Source: Rhodoplanes sp. Z2-YC6860 (GTDB taxonomy: Bacteria > Pseudomonadota > Alphaproteobacteria > Rhizobiales > Xanthobacteraceae). Taken from it: DNA of 64,000 nt. Location: positions 3,494,029-3,558,028 of the forward strand of contig NZ_CP007440.1 in NCBI RefSeq assembly GCF_001579845.1, in the 5' to 3' direction. The notes below the pieces were generated by a model. It did no database searches, had not been told where the DNA came from, and worked only from the letters and a program-made list of their open reading frames with translations. Shown here one piece after another: positions 27,844-36,082 of the stretch (position 1 is the first letter of the stretch; the number at the start of each line of letters is the position of its first letter). Both the position numbers and the translations under genes were made by a program.

Positions 27844-27872
27844 CGTGGCCGGGCCCCGTTGGCCCGGCCACG
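27844..27872 (+). terminator. Perfect 12-bp hairpin between amidohydrolase and oxidoreductase genes
   Basis: CGTGGCCGGGCC (27844-27855) pairs completely with GGCCCGGCCACG (27861-27872) around a 5-base loop. It lies 16 bases after the amidohydrolase stop and 18 bases before the next ATG. No T tract follows, so it may be a partial terminator or RNA-stability element inside an operon. Confidence 0.5.
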
Positions 27873-27890
27873 TGATTGAGGGGGACGGGG

Positions 27891-29510
27891 ATGGCGGATC
27901 GTTTCGATGTCGTGGTGGCGGGCGCCGGCCACAACAGCCTGGTGGCGGCGGCGTACCTCGCCAAGGCCGGCTACCGCTGCCTGGTGCTTGAAGGCCGTTC
28001 GGTGCTGGGCGGTAACGTCGTGACCGAGGAGCTGACGCTGCCGGGCTTCCGCCACGACTCGTGCGGCACTGCCCATGTCATCCTGCAGGACAGCCCGATG
28101 ATGCGGAACGACGAGCTTGGGCTCGCCGATTACGGGCTCGAATACATCCATCCCGAGATCGTCTGCCACGCGCCGTTCCTCGACGGCTCGTGGCTTACGC
28201 AGTATCACGACATCGACCGCACCGTTGAGCAGTTCGCCAAGTTCTCCAGGAAGGACGCCGACGCCTACCGGCGCATGTACAACGAATATGACGCGATCAA
28301 ACCGCTGTTCGACGCGGCGTCCTACACGCCGATTGGTTTCGGCAAGCCGATCAACGAGGCGCTGAACGAGCATCCCGACGGCAAGAAATGGCTGCGCCGC
28401 CAGGCGCGTTCGGCCTGGGAGATCATCCGCGACAATTTCGAGGACGATCACTCGCGCTGCTTCATGCTCTGGATGGCGTTCCAGACCGTGACGCCGCCGG
28501 AATGGCCGATGACCGGGCGCAATGCCTATTCGCTGGCCTGGGGACGGCAGCGCTGGAGCTGGTGCATCCCCAAGGGCGGCTCCGGCATGCTCACCGAAAT
28601 CCTGGTGCGGCTGATCGAGGATTACGGCGGCGTGGCGCTGACCAACAAGATGGTGCATCGCCTGATCGTCGAGAACGGCAAATGCACCGGCGTCGAATGT
28701 GCCGACGGCTCGCGCTACCTGGCCGACAAGGCGGTGCTCTCGACCATCCACGTCAAGCACCTGATCGACATGGCGCCGCACGAGGCCTGGGCCGAGGATT
28801 TCGTCGATGGTGTCGAAACCTATCAGGGCGGACCGACGCTGTTTGTCCAGCACTACGCCACCAGCGTGCCGATGACGTTTCAGGGCGACGGCGGCAACAT
28901 CACGCCGATTGCCTGCGCGATGCTGTCGGAGCCGACACGGGCGCTGCGCATGGGCTACGACTTTGCCCGTGGCGTCGCCAATGTCGAGGAGCCGGTGCTG
29001 CTCGCAGTGTCGCCCACCATCGGTGATCCGAGCCAGGCGCCGCCCGGCAAGCACACCATCAAGATCATCGGCATGCAGCCCTACGATCTCAAGGAAGGCC
29101 CGCAGCACTGGGACAACATCAAACACGATGTCGCCAAAGCCAACTTGAACTGGCTCCGACGCTTCTCGCCCAATCTCACCGACGACAAGATATTGGCGAG
29201 CGTCATCGAAAGCCCGCTCGATCTCGAAAGGAGGAATCCGCACAACTGGCATGGCTCCTGCCATGGCGGCGCGCAGAACGCCGCACAGGCTGCGGCGCTC
29301 CGTCCCGCGCCCGGCTGGGCGCAGCACCGGATGCCGATTGCGGGTCTCTATCAGACCGGTTCCACCACGCACCCGGGAGGCTCGATTTCCGGCGGTCCGG
29401 GGCGGAATGCCGCTGCCGTGATGCTCAAGGACTTTGGTACAACCCTTGATGCAGTGGTGGCGCAGGGCCGGGCAGAGCAAAAAGCATCGGCTCCAGCGCT
29501 CGCCAAATAG
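27891..29510 (+). CDS. FAD-dependent phytoene dehydrogenase-like oxidoreductase
   Basis: The protein is 539 residues from ATG 27891; a TTG 15 bases earlier is in frame, but the GGGGACGGGG just before the ATG favours the shorter form. The N-terminus carries the dinucleotide fold DVVVAGAGHNSLVAAAYLAK plus the extended VLEGRSVLGGNVVTEE of the CrtI/COG1233 family. The closing flavin motif is GLYQTGSTTHPGGSISGGPG. No carotenoid genes are present, so it is more likely a general FAD desaturase or dehydrogenase. Its place behind an exported amidohydrolase and ahead of two Bug genes suggests use on an imported small molecule. Confidence 0.82.
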   Translation: MADRFDVVVAGAGHNSLVAAAYLAKAGYRCLVLEGRSVLGGNVVTEELTLPGFRHDSCGTAHVILQDSPMMRNDELGLADYGLEYIHPEIVCHAPFLDGSWLTQYHDIDRTVEQFAKFSRKDADAYRRMYNEYDAIKPLFDAASYTPIGFGKPINEALNEHPDGKKWLRRQARSAWEIIRDNFEDDHSRCFMLWMAFQTVTPPEWPMTGRNAYSLAWGRQRWSWCIPKGGSGMLTEILVRLIEDYGGVALTNKMVHRLIVENGKCTGVECADGSRYLADKAVLSTIHVKHLIDMAPHEAWAEDFVDGVETYQGGPTLFVQHYATSVPMTFQGDGGNITPIACAMLSEPTRALRMGYDFARGVANVEEPVLLAVSPTIGDPSQAPPGKHTIKIIGMQPYDLKEGPQHWDNIKHDVAKANLNWLRRFSPNLTDDKILASVIESPLDLERRNPHNWHGSCHGGAQNAAQAAALRPAPGWAQHRMPIAGLYQTGSTTHPGGSISGGPGRNAAAVMLKDFGTTLDAVVAQGRAEQKASAPALAK

Positions 29511-29557
29511 CAGGCCTTCGGATAATCAACAGCAAACCGAATACGAGGGAGGAAAAG

Positions 29558-30529
29558 ATGGGCGGGCTTTTGAAATGGGCATTGGGTGCGCTGACCGCAG
29601 CCGGGATCGCGGCTCTGCCGGCTGCACCGGCATCGGCGCAAAGCTGGCCGAGCCAGCGCGTGACGATCGTGGTGCCATTCGGCGCCGGATCGAACACCGA
29701 TATTCTCGCCCGCATCTTCGCCGATGAGATGGGCAAGAAGTGGGGCCAGCAGGTCATCGTCGAGAACCGTCCGGGTCTCGCCGGCACCGCGGCTGTCGCC
29801 AAGGCCGTGCCTGATGGCTACACGCTGATGGTCACCTCCAACGGCCACACCGTCGCGGGCCTCGTCACCAAAGACGCGCCATTCGATCCGGTGAAGGACT
29901 TTGCCGGCATCACGCGTCTCGGTTCGTCGCCGCTGTTTCTGATCGCGTTCCCGGGTACGCCGGTCAAAACCGTGAAAGACGTGATCGAGCTTGCGAAGAA
30001 AGAGCCGGGCAAGCTCAATTTCTCCTCGCCGGGTCTCGCCAGCACCACGTTCATCGCCGGCGCTCTGTTCCGCAAGGCCGCAGACATCAACATCGTGCAT
30101 GTGCCGTTCCGCAGCGCGCCGGACGCGGTGACTGCGGTGTTGCGTGGTGACGCGCAGTTCTATTTCGCGCCGGTCAATCTCGCCCGCGATCAGGCCGAGG
30201 CCGGCAAGGTCGTCGCCATTGCGGCGGCTACCCCCGCGCGGCTTCCGGAACTGCCGAACACGCCGACCTTCACCGAGGCCGGTCTGCCGTTCGTCTATGA
30301 CTCGTGGTTCGGATTGCTGGCGCCGCGTGCCGTTCCCAAGCCGATCCTCGACAAGATTGCCAAGGATTGGGCGGACGCGCTGAAGACCGCGGACATGCAG
30401 GAGAAAATCAAGGCGCAGTTCGTCGTCGCCAAAACCGATACGCCCGAGGCGATGGACAAGATCATCAAGGATGAGACCGCAAACCTGACGGAAGTGTTCA
30501 AGGAAGCCGGTCTCGCGGGATCGCGATAA
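29558..30529 (+). CDS. Bug/TctC-family binding protein, first of a tandem pair
   Basis: The 323-residue protein has a signal peptide ending ASAQS. It follows with WPSQRVTIVVPFGAGSNTDI, VENRPGLAGTAAVAK, PDGYTLMVTSNGHT and DFAGIT. It is closely similar to the next gene product: both share the SNGHT segment, NFSSAGLAST or NFSSPGLAST, and FRSAPDAVT or NKGAPEAVT, so the pair probably arose by duplication. The ATG is preceded by GGGAGGAAAAG and lies 47 bases after the oxidoreductase stop, which suggests one operon from 26271 onward. Ligand unknown. Confidence 0.9.
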   Translation: MGGLLKWALGALTAAGIAALPAAPASAQSWPSQRVTIVVPFGAGSNTDILARIFADEMGKKWGQQVIVENRPGLAGTAAVAKAVPDGYTLMVTSNGHTVAGLVTKDAPFDPVKDFAGITRLGSSPLFLIAFPGTPVKTVKDVIELAKKEPGKLNFSSPGLASTTFIAGALFRKAADINIVHVPFRSAPDAVTAVLRGDAQFYFAPVNLARDQAEAGKVVAIAAATPARLPELPNTPTFTEAGLPFVYDSWFGLLAPRAVPKPILDKIAKDWADALKTADMQEKIKAQFVVAKTDTPEAMDKIIKDETANLTEVFKEAGLAGSR

Positions 30530-30533
30530 AAAG

Positions 30534-30570
30534 CTTTGCGAAGCGGCCCCAGAAGGGCCGCTTCGCAAAG
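30534..30570. terminator. Perfect 16-bp hairpin between two duplicated Bug genes
   Basis: CTTTGCGAAGCGGCCC (30534-30549) pairs without mismatch with GGGCCGCTTCGCAAAG (30555-30570) around CAGAA. It starts 4 bases after the first Bug stop and ends 17 bases before the second Bug ATG. On the plus strand no T tract follows; on the minus strand the stem is followed by CTTTTTATCG, so it looks more like a minus-strand terminator. It could also be an attenuator or mRNA-stability stem for the tandem pair. Confidence 0.6.
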
Positions 30571-30587
30571 AGCCGTTCGGGAGGAAG

Positions 30588-31550
30588 ATGATGTGGGTTC
30601 GGGGATTGGTGCTGGCTGCGGCGCTCGCCGCAGCGGCAGGCAACGCTGACGCGCAGCCCGCGTCCTATCCGACGCAGATGGTGCGGATCGTCGTGCCGTT
30701 CTCGGCCGGCAGCATCACCGACGGGCTCGCCCGCGTGCTCGCCGACAAACTCGCCGAGCGCTGGCAGCAGCAGGTGATCGTCGAAAACCGGCCAGGCATC
30801 GCCGGTACGGCTTACGTCGCGAAGGCCGCGCCTGATGGTCATACGTTGATGCTGACGTCGAATGGCCACACCATCGGCGCGGTGGTCAACAAGAACCTGC
30901 CGTATGATCCGGCGAAGGACTTCGCCGGCGTCACCGAAGTCGCCGAGGTGCCGCAGGCGCTGATCGTGCCGCCCGATCTGCCGGCAAAGAACGTCACCGA
31001 GTTCATCGCACTGGCGCGCAAGAGCCCGGGCAAGATGAATTTCTCATCGGCGGGACTGGCCAGCACATCTTATCTCGGAGCCGAGCTGTTCAAGCAGACT
31101 GCCAAGATCGACATCGTGCATATTCCGAACAAGGGCGCGCCGGAGGCGGTCACCAGTGTGATGCGCAACGACTCGCAACTGTTTTATCTCGGCGTCAATC
31201 TCGCGGTTGAGCTGAACCAGAGCGGCAAGGTGCGCGCGATCGCCGTGTCGACCGCAAAGCGCAGTCCGGCGCTGCCGGACGTGCCGACGGTCGCGGAGTC
31301 CGGGTTGCCGGATTACAAATACGAAGCCTGGTTTGCCGTGATGGCGCCGGCCGGCACGCCTAAGCCGATCCTCAACAAGGTGAGCGAGGACATTGTCGGG
31401 ATTCTGCGGAATCCCGACGTGGCCGAAAAGCTGACCCGGCAGGGCGTGGAGATCGTCTACAGCACGCCGGACAAGTTCGACGCGGTGCTGAAGGCCGATG
31501 TCGAGCGCAACAGCGCGATTCTTCGCGCCGCGGGCGTCGGCGCTCAGTAG
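30588..31550 (+). CDS. Bug/TctC-family binding protein, second of a tandem pair
   Basis: The 320-residue protein has a signal peptide ending NADAQP. It shows YPTQMVRIVVPFSAGSITDG, VENRPGIAGTAYVAK, PDGHTLMLTSNGHT and DFAGVT, a close paralog of the gene product encoded just upstream. GGGAGGAAG precedes two consecutive ATG codons (30588 and 30591). It is the last gene of the run that begins with the amidohydrolase; a double-hairpin repeat lies just after its stop. Divergence between the two copies suggests different ligands rather than dosage, but this is inference. Confidence 0.9.
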   Translation: MMWVRGLVLAAALAAAAGNADAQPASYPTQMVRIVVPFSAGSITDGLARVLADKLAERWQQQVIVENRPGIAGTAYVAKAAPDGHTLMLTSNGHTIGAVVNKNLPYDPAKDFAGVTEVAEVPQALIVPPDLPAKNVTEFIALARKSPGKMNFSSAGLASTSYLGAELFKQTAKIDIVHIPNKGAPEAVTSVMRNDSQLFYLGVNLAVELNQSGKVRAIAVSTAKRSPALPDVPTVAESGLPDYKYEAWFAVMAPAGTPKPILNKVSEDIVGILRNPDVAEKLTRQGVEIVYSTPDKFDAVLKADVERNSAILRAAGVGAQ

Positions 31551-31580
31551 CTTCTATCAGGGCTCTCAAACAGACGGGCT

Positions 31581-31686
31581 GTCATTCCGGGGCGCCGCGA
31601 AGCGGCGAACCCGGAATCCATTTGAGACGGCGGTGTCTGGATCTGGATTCCGGGTTCACTCGCTTTCGCGAGTGCCCCGGAATGGC
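31581..31686. repeat. Double-hairpin palindromic repeat, copy 2
   Basis: The architecture equals the copy at 17219-17327: outer stems ATTCCGGG/CCCGGAAT in both hairpins, but inner stems CGCCGC-GAA-GCGGCG (left) and ACTCGC-TTTC-GCGAGT (right). It lies between a plus-strand Bug gene and a minus-strand efflux gene, so it may also act as a two-way terminator for these convergent genes. Confidence 0.75.
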
Positions 31687-31696
31687 AGCTGCGCGT

Positions 31697-33100
31697 TCAC
31701 GCCGTGCGGCGGACGTTGCGGCCATAGAGCGGCTCGGCGTGGCCGATCACGCGCTTGATCGAGGGCGCGCGGCGGCGCAGGCCGCGCTCCAGCTCGTCGA
31801 CCTTGTCATGCACCGCCTGCACGGTCAGTGCCGGATCGAGCCGGCAGTGGAAGTTCACGATCTCGCCTTCGTCGGTCTCACGCACGCGAACGTTATGCAC
31901 CTCGGTGATCTGGCCGATCTCGGCCGCGAGCTCGGCGAGAGTCATCTCCACCGCCTTGACGCGCTCGGGGGGCGCCTCGCGGCCCAAGGCGTCCTGCTGC
32001 AGGGGCTCGATGTGCGTCTCGACCTCGACCTCGGTGCCGAGCTCGTCGCGGAGCGCGGCCTCGAGCCCGTCGGCCACCTCATGCGCCGCCCCGAGCGTGA
32101 GCTTGCGGTCAAGTTCGAGATCGAGCGAGACCGAACGCTTGCCGTGAATGTCGTGGACGGTGACATGATGCACAGCGACGCCGCGGTTTCGCGCGATCAC
32201 CATGACACGTTCCTGGACGGTCTCGGTGTCGAGCGCGCGTGGCGCGATGGTGACTACCGCTTCGGACCGCGGCATCTCGGCCCGGATCGCTTCGGCAACC
32301 TGGGTCTTCACGGCTTCGACGCGGTCGAGCGGCAGCGTCCGGCTGACGCCGGCCACGACCTCGACGAAAACCTTGTCGCCGGACGGGCGCACCCGGACGC
32401 GGTCGACCGCGACCACGCCGCGAACCTTCGAGGCCGCGCGCGAGACGGTCTGTGCCGAGCCAGCCGGTGCCGTGTCGGTCAGCGTGTCGATGGTGCGCCG
32501 GCCGAGCCGCCAGCCTGCGATACAGACGAACAACGCCACCACAAGCGCCGCCGCGGAATCTGCCCATTGATAGCCCAGCGCCAGGCCGCCCAATCCGACC
32601 AGCACGGCGAGCGAAGACCACATGTCGGAGCTGAAGTGCAGCGCATCGGCCTCCAGCGCTTCGCTTACGGTTTCCTTTGCCACGCGATTGAGCAGGCGGG
32701 CGCGGAAGAAATCCACGACGATCGAGACGATGATCACGGCAAAGGCCGCGATCGTCGCCTCGACAGCGTGACCGCCCTCGCCGAGGAGGCGCCTTGCCGC
32801 TTCCCACATGACCACGCCGGAGAGCAGGAACAGCAGCGCCGTCTCGGCCAGCGCGGCGACGCTCTCCATCTTGCCGTGGCCGTAGTGATGCTCCTCGTCG
32901 GCGGGCTTGCCGGAGACGCGGACCGCGAAATAGGTCATCAGCGTCGCGCCGAGGTCGATCAGCGAGTGTGCCGCCTCCGACAGGATCGCAAGCGAGCCCG
33001 TCAGCGCGCCGACCACGCCCTTGGCCACGGTCAATCCGCCGGATGCCAGGATCGACGTCAATGCGACTCGTTCCTTGGTGGACTGCATCGGGCGGCTCAT
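31697..33100 (-). CDS. Cation diffusion facilitator with three tandem C-terminal dimerisation-type domains
   Basis: The protein is 467 residues from ATG 33100, which has AGAGG directly in front; ATG 33088 is an alternative, and longer frames upstream look non-coding. Residues 10-200 form the six-helix CDF transporter (metal efflux by proton exchange) with the SLAILSEAAHSLIDL and HHYGHGKMESVAAL segments and the later ADALHFSSDMWSSL metal-site helix. Typical CDF proteins end after one cytoplasmic ferredoxin-like domain near residue 300. Here three such segments appear to follow: about 205-280, 293-370 and 385-460 (each with a VxxVHxVRVR-like first strand). Metal specificity (Zn, Fe, Co or Mn) is not evident. 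Confidence 0.88.
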   Translation of the reverse strand: MSRPMQSTKERVALTSILASGGLTVAKGVVGALTGSLAILSEAAHSLIDLGATLMTYFAVRVSGKPADEEHHYGHGKMESVAALAETALLFLLSGVVMWEAARRLLGEGGHAVEATIAAFAVIIVSIVVDFFRARLLNRVAKETVSEALEADALHFSSDMWSSLAVLVGLGGLALGYQWADSAAALVVALFVCIAGWRLGRRTIDTLTDTAPAGSAQTVSRAASKVRGVVAVDRVRVRPSGDKVFVEVVAGVSRTLPLDRVEAVKTQVAEAIRAEMPRSEAVVTIAPRALDTETVQERVMVIARNRGVAVHHVTVHDIHGKRSVSLDLELDRKLTLGAAHEVADGLEAALRDELGTEVEVETHIEPLQQDALGREAPPERVKAVEMTLAELAAEIGQITEVHNVRVRETDEGEIVNFHCRLDPALTVQAVHDKVDELERGLRRRAPSIKRVIGHAEPLYGRNVRRTA

Positions 33101-33181
33101 CCTCTTGGGTCGAATTCTTGGGTCGAAGGAGACAGGCAAATAATGCGTCCGAGCGTGAGTGCAAAGCGTCTTGTTCGCGCT

Positions 33182-33240
33182 GCGCATGGTTGGCCCACGT
33201 CTTTTTGGAAAAGCGGTGTCCACTTTTCCAAGACATGCGC
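33182..33240. repeat. Long imperfect hairpin upstream of the efflux gene
   Basis: GCGCATG (33182-33188) pairs with CATGCGC (33234-33240). Inside, GTCTT plus GGAAAAG pair with CTTTTCC plus AAGAC, with a TTT bulge and a 9-base loop (33199-33234). It stands in the 213-base gap between the divergent efflux and Bug genes. The inner part resembles dispersed GGAAAAGNGG-type repeats of related genomes. Confidence 0.45.
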
Positions 33241-33313
33241 TAAGCTGCAAACGACAATAAGAACGATATGCATCACCAAGCGCAAAAAGCGCTGGTTTTT
33301 CGGGAGGGCGACC

Positions 33314-34303
33314 ATGAAGGGGCTGACATTTCGGATATTGGCGGCAGCGATGCTGCTCGTTGCGATTGGTTCGCATTCGCGCGTTTCGGCGCAGGACTAT
33401 CCGTCAAGAAACATCACCATCGTGGTGCCGCTCGGCGCCGGCACCGGCATGGACGTGCTGGTCCGGTTTTTCGCGGACAGGCTCCAGGCCGCGTTCGGGA
33501 AGGCGGTGATCGTCGAGAACAAGCCCGGCGCCTCGACCATGCTTGCGGCATCGCAGGTCGCCCCGGCCACGCCGGACGGCACCACGCTGGTGGTGCTCAC
33601 AAGCAGCGGGCTTGCGATCAATCAATGGCTCTACAAGCAGATCAACTACAATCCTGAAGTGGATTTCACGCCGATCAGTCTCTACGTGAAGTCGCCGCTG
33701 ATCCTGGTGGTGAACCCGAACGTGCCGGCCAAGGACGTGAAAGAGTTCATCGCTCATGCCAAGGCGGCCAAGCCGCCGCTCGACTACGCCTCGGTGGGCG
33801 CCGGCGGTTTCCAGCACATTGCGATGGAGCTTGCCAAACAGCGCTTCGGTTTCGAGGCCAATCATGTGCCGTATCGCGCGACGGGCCAGTCCATCACCGA
33901 TCTGATCGCGGGCCATGTGGCCACCGGCTTTGTCGAGGCGGGAGCATCGATCCCTGCGATCAAGGAAGGCAAGCTGCGCGCGCTCGCGGTGTCGTCCCGG
34001 GACAGGCTTCCGCTGCTGCCCGAGGTGCCGCCGTTCTCCGAAGCGTCCGGCGCACCCGACTTCGAGGCGGTGTCCTGGCACGTGTTGCTGGTGCCCTCGA
34101 AGACGCCGAAGCCGATCGTCGATCGGCTGCATGCCGAGATGCAGAAGATCATGAGCGACCCGGAGATGAAGAAGCGCGCAGCCGACATCGGACTGATCCC
34201 GGTCGATTCGCCGTCGATCGCCGGGATCAACGACTACATCAAGTCGGAGCGCGTGAAGTGGGGCACGCTGGTCGAGAAGATCGGGCTGAAGGGCTCGCAG
34301 TAG
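33314..34303 (+). CDS. Bug/TctC-family binding protein upstream of an SDR gene
   Basis: The protein is 329 residues from ATG 33314 (GGGAGGGCG ahead); the frame is open far upstream, but the leader MKGLTFRILAAAMLLVAIGS and cleavage near SAQD fix the start. Signatures: YPSRNITIVVPLGAGTGMDV, VENKPGASTMLAAS, PDGTTLVVLTSSG (with Thr where most members have Tyr) and DFTPIS. It precedes the SDR gene by 27 bases on the same strand, so binding protein and dehydrogenase are probably one operon. Ligand unknown. Confidence 0.9.
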   Translation: MKGLTFRILAAAMLLVAIGSHSRVSAQDYPSRNITIVVPLGAGTGMDVLVRFFADRLQAAFGKAVIVENKPGASTMLAASQVAPATPDGTTLVVLTSSGLAINQWLYKQINYNPEVDFTPISLYVKSPLILVVNPNVPAKDVKEFIAHAKAAKPPLDYASVGAGGFQHIAMELAKQRFGFEANHVPYRATGQSITDLIAGHVATGFVEAGASIPAIKEGKLRALAVSSRDRLPLLPEVPPFSEASGAPDFEAVSWHVLLVPSKTPKPIVDRLHAEMQKIMSDPEMKKRAADIGLIPVDSPSIAGINDYIKSERVKWGTLVEKIGLKGSQ

Positions 34304-34330
34304 TTTGGACATCTGAAAATCGGAAATCTC

Positions 34331-35131
34331 ATGACAGGTCGCTTGCAGGATAAGGTCGCGCTGGTCACCGGCGCGGGCTGTGTCGGTCCAGGCTGGGGCA
34401 ACGGCCGCGCCACCGCGGTGCTGTTCGCCCGCGAGGGCGCCAAGGTGTTCGCCGCCGACAAGAACGGCGAGTCGATGACGGAGACCGTCGAACGGGCGAA
34501 GGAGGCCGGCGGCACGATCCGCACCCATGAGTGCGACGTGACCAACAATGCTTCGGTCAAAGCTCTGGTCGACGCCTGCGTCGCTGCCTTTGGCCGGATC
34601 GATATCCTGGTCAACAACGTCGGCGGCTCGGCGGCCGGCGGCCCGGTCGAGCTTTCGGAGGAGGGCTGGGACGGCCAGATGGCCTACAACCTCAAGAGCG
34701 TGTTCCTCACCTGCAAGCACGTCCTGCCCTTGATGGAGAAGCAGGGCGGCGGCGTGATCGTGAACCTGGCGTCGACCTCGGGCCTGCGCTGGACCGGCTC
34801 GGCGCAGGTCGGCTACGCCACATCGAAAGCGGGCGTGATCCAGTTCTCGCGCGTCACCGCCGTGCAGTACGCCAACAAGGGCATCCGCGTGAACACCGTG
34901 GTGCCGGGGCAGTTGCACACGCCAATGGTGGAGGCGCGGCTCGCCAAGCAGCGCACCGGCGGCGACATCGATGCGTTACTCAAGTCGCGCGTGAAGCGCA
35001 TCCCGCTGGGGTTCATGGGCGACGGCCGCGACACCGCCAACGCCGCGTTGTTTCTGGCCTCCGACGAGGCGCGCTTTGTGACCGGCACCGAGATCATCGT
35101 CGACGGCGGTATGGTGGCTCGCTGCGATTAG
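34331..35131 (+). CDS. Short-chain dehydrogenase/reductase
   Basis: The 266-residue classical SDR uses NAD(P)H to oxidise or reduce a hydroxyl/keto group. The cofactor motif is TGAGCVGPGWGNGRA (residues 13-27), three residues longer than the usual TGxxxGxG. NNVGG stands in place of NNAG at 95-99. The active site is Ser148 or Ser150 with Tyr162 and Lys166 (GYATSKAG). The C-terminus has the family FVTGTEIIVDGG. Extended glycine loops of this kind are seen in SDRs from catabolic clusters. Its coupling to a Bug gene points to metabolism of the same imported acid; substrate not known. Confidence 0.9.
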   Translation: MTGRLQDKVALVTGAGCVGPGWGNGRATAVLFAREGAKVFAADKNGESMTETVERAKEAGGTIRTHECDVTNNASVKALVDACVAAFGRIDILVNNVGGSAAGGPVELSEEGWDGQMAYNLKSVFLTCKHVLPLMEKQGGGVIVNLASTSGLRWTGSAQVGYATSKAGVIQFSRVTAVQYANKGIRVNTVVPGQLHTPMVEARLAKQRTGGDIDALLKSRVKRIPLGFMGDGRDTANAALFLASDEARFVTGTEIIVDGGMVARCD

Positions 35132-35280
35132 CGGCCGCACACGCGGATGCCATAAGGACAACATGTCTTGAGCTGACACTTTCCACATGCGGGTCAAAAA
35201 AACTCGTGCGGATTCGATTTCTTGCGCACGAGTGCGCCCAAGAGACGCTCTTTTCGCCTATCTGGCCGGAGTCCTTTGCC

Positions 35281-35772
35281 GTGAAATATGAAAGCCCAAT
35301 GGGAATTCCGGACGACATCGCCAGACTTGTTGGCATCATAGCGGCGCATATGGAATGGATTGAGCTGCTCCTAGAGCGCGCCATCGCTGAAATTCAGGAA
35401 CATGATTTCTATCGCATCGCTTTACTTACCAACGAGGTCTCTCTTTCATCTGAGTGCGATCTGATACTCGGGTACGCTAGGGTCTTTGAAGACAAGCACC
35501 AAGACATTTGGAAACAATTCACGGGGGCCATCAAACAAATACGCGATGCATATTCCCGCCGAAACGAATTTGTCCACGCCCAGTGGAAGCGAGACAAAGA
35601 TACTCAAAAATGGGGCAGAGCCATTGTCCGGATCAAGGGTGGAAAATTCACTTTGTCGGATGAAGAAATCGACATCAAAGAGCTCGAAGCCGCCGCCAAT
35701 CAGATTTGGAACGCAGGCGAGAATTTCGTCAAAGTGTTACAGGATCGGGGCATTCTGACGCACATTCAATAA
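35281..35772 (+). CDS. Hypothetical protein in a lower-GC patch
   Basis: The protein is 163 residues from GTG 35281, with GGAG nine bases ahead; ATG 35299 is an alternative. No family was recognised. The chain looks mostly alpha-helical (IARLVGIIAAHMEWIELLLERAIAEIQ, then KQFTGAIKQIRDAYSRRNEFVHAQWKRD). The RNEFVHAQW part recalls the R-x4-6-H region of HEPN-like proteins, but this is weak. Base composition is near 50% GC over the 120 bases counted by hand, well below the neighbours, and codon use differs, so it may be transferred DNA. No mobility gene lies next to it. Confidence 0.55.
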   Translation: MKYESPMGIPDDIARLVGIIAAHMEWIELLLERAIAEIQEHDFYRIALLTNEVSLSSECDLILGYARVFEDKHQDIWKQFTGAIKQIRDAYSRRNEFVHAQWKRDKDTQKWGRAIVRIKGGKFTLSDEEIDIKELEAAANQIWNAGENFVKVLQDRGILTHIQ

Positions 35773-36082
35773 CGACATTGATACGCTTAACCGCGTCCGC
35801 GGCCCGCGACCATTCCTCAACCTGACAAGCTCTAGCACAGCTGCCTCAATCATTGAGGGAGCGAAAGTGTTGTTCCGTCGATTTGAGGCGTCGGACTTTA
35901 TGTGCATTGCTTAAGTATATGGTGGTGATCTGGTCCATGGCCGATCTTGTCCTCGCAACCGCTGTAAAATGAATGCGGACTTGCGATTGGAAGTGTTGAA
36001 AGTTGCTGGCATCATCGCAGCCATCAGGCTCGGCGCTTCGGCGCGAGAAGCCATTTGGGAAGAAACGCGCTTAGGAGCTCGC
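35773..36082. other. Gene-free stretch with a short perfect palindrome
   Basis: This 310-base gap is the promoter region of the Bug-decarboxylase-amidohydrolase operon. A 15-base palindrome, CCTCAAT-C-ATTGAGG (35844-35858), could be an operator for a dimeric regulator. The sequence around 35890-35930 is AT-rich with TTGCTTAAGTATAT. An open frame from 35969 runs into the Bug gene, but its first 38 codons look non-coding. No other gene seen. Confidence 0.4.

Noticed and set aside
26208-29480. Minus-strand open frame of 1090 codons opposite the amidohydrolase and oxidoreductase genes
   Set aside because: It is rich in Arg, His, Ala, Val and Asp with no recognisable domain, and is the expected antisense shadow of two well-recognised high-GC genes.
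30534-30570. Hairpin as a standard plus-strand intrinsic terminator
   Set aside because: No T tract follows on the plus strand; kept as a hairpin of uncertain direction.
31622-33313. Plus-strand frame running into the Bug gene at 33314
   Set aside because: The N-terminal 560 codons are antisense to the cation efflux gene; the real gene begins with a signal peptide at 33314.
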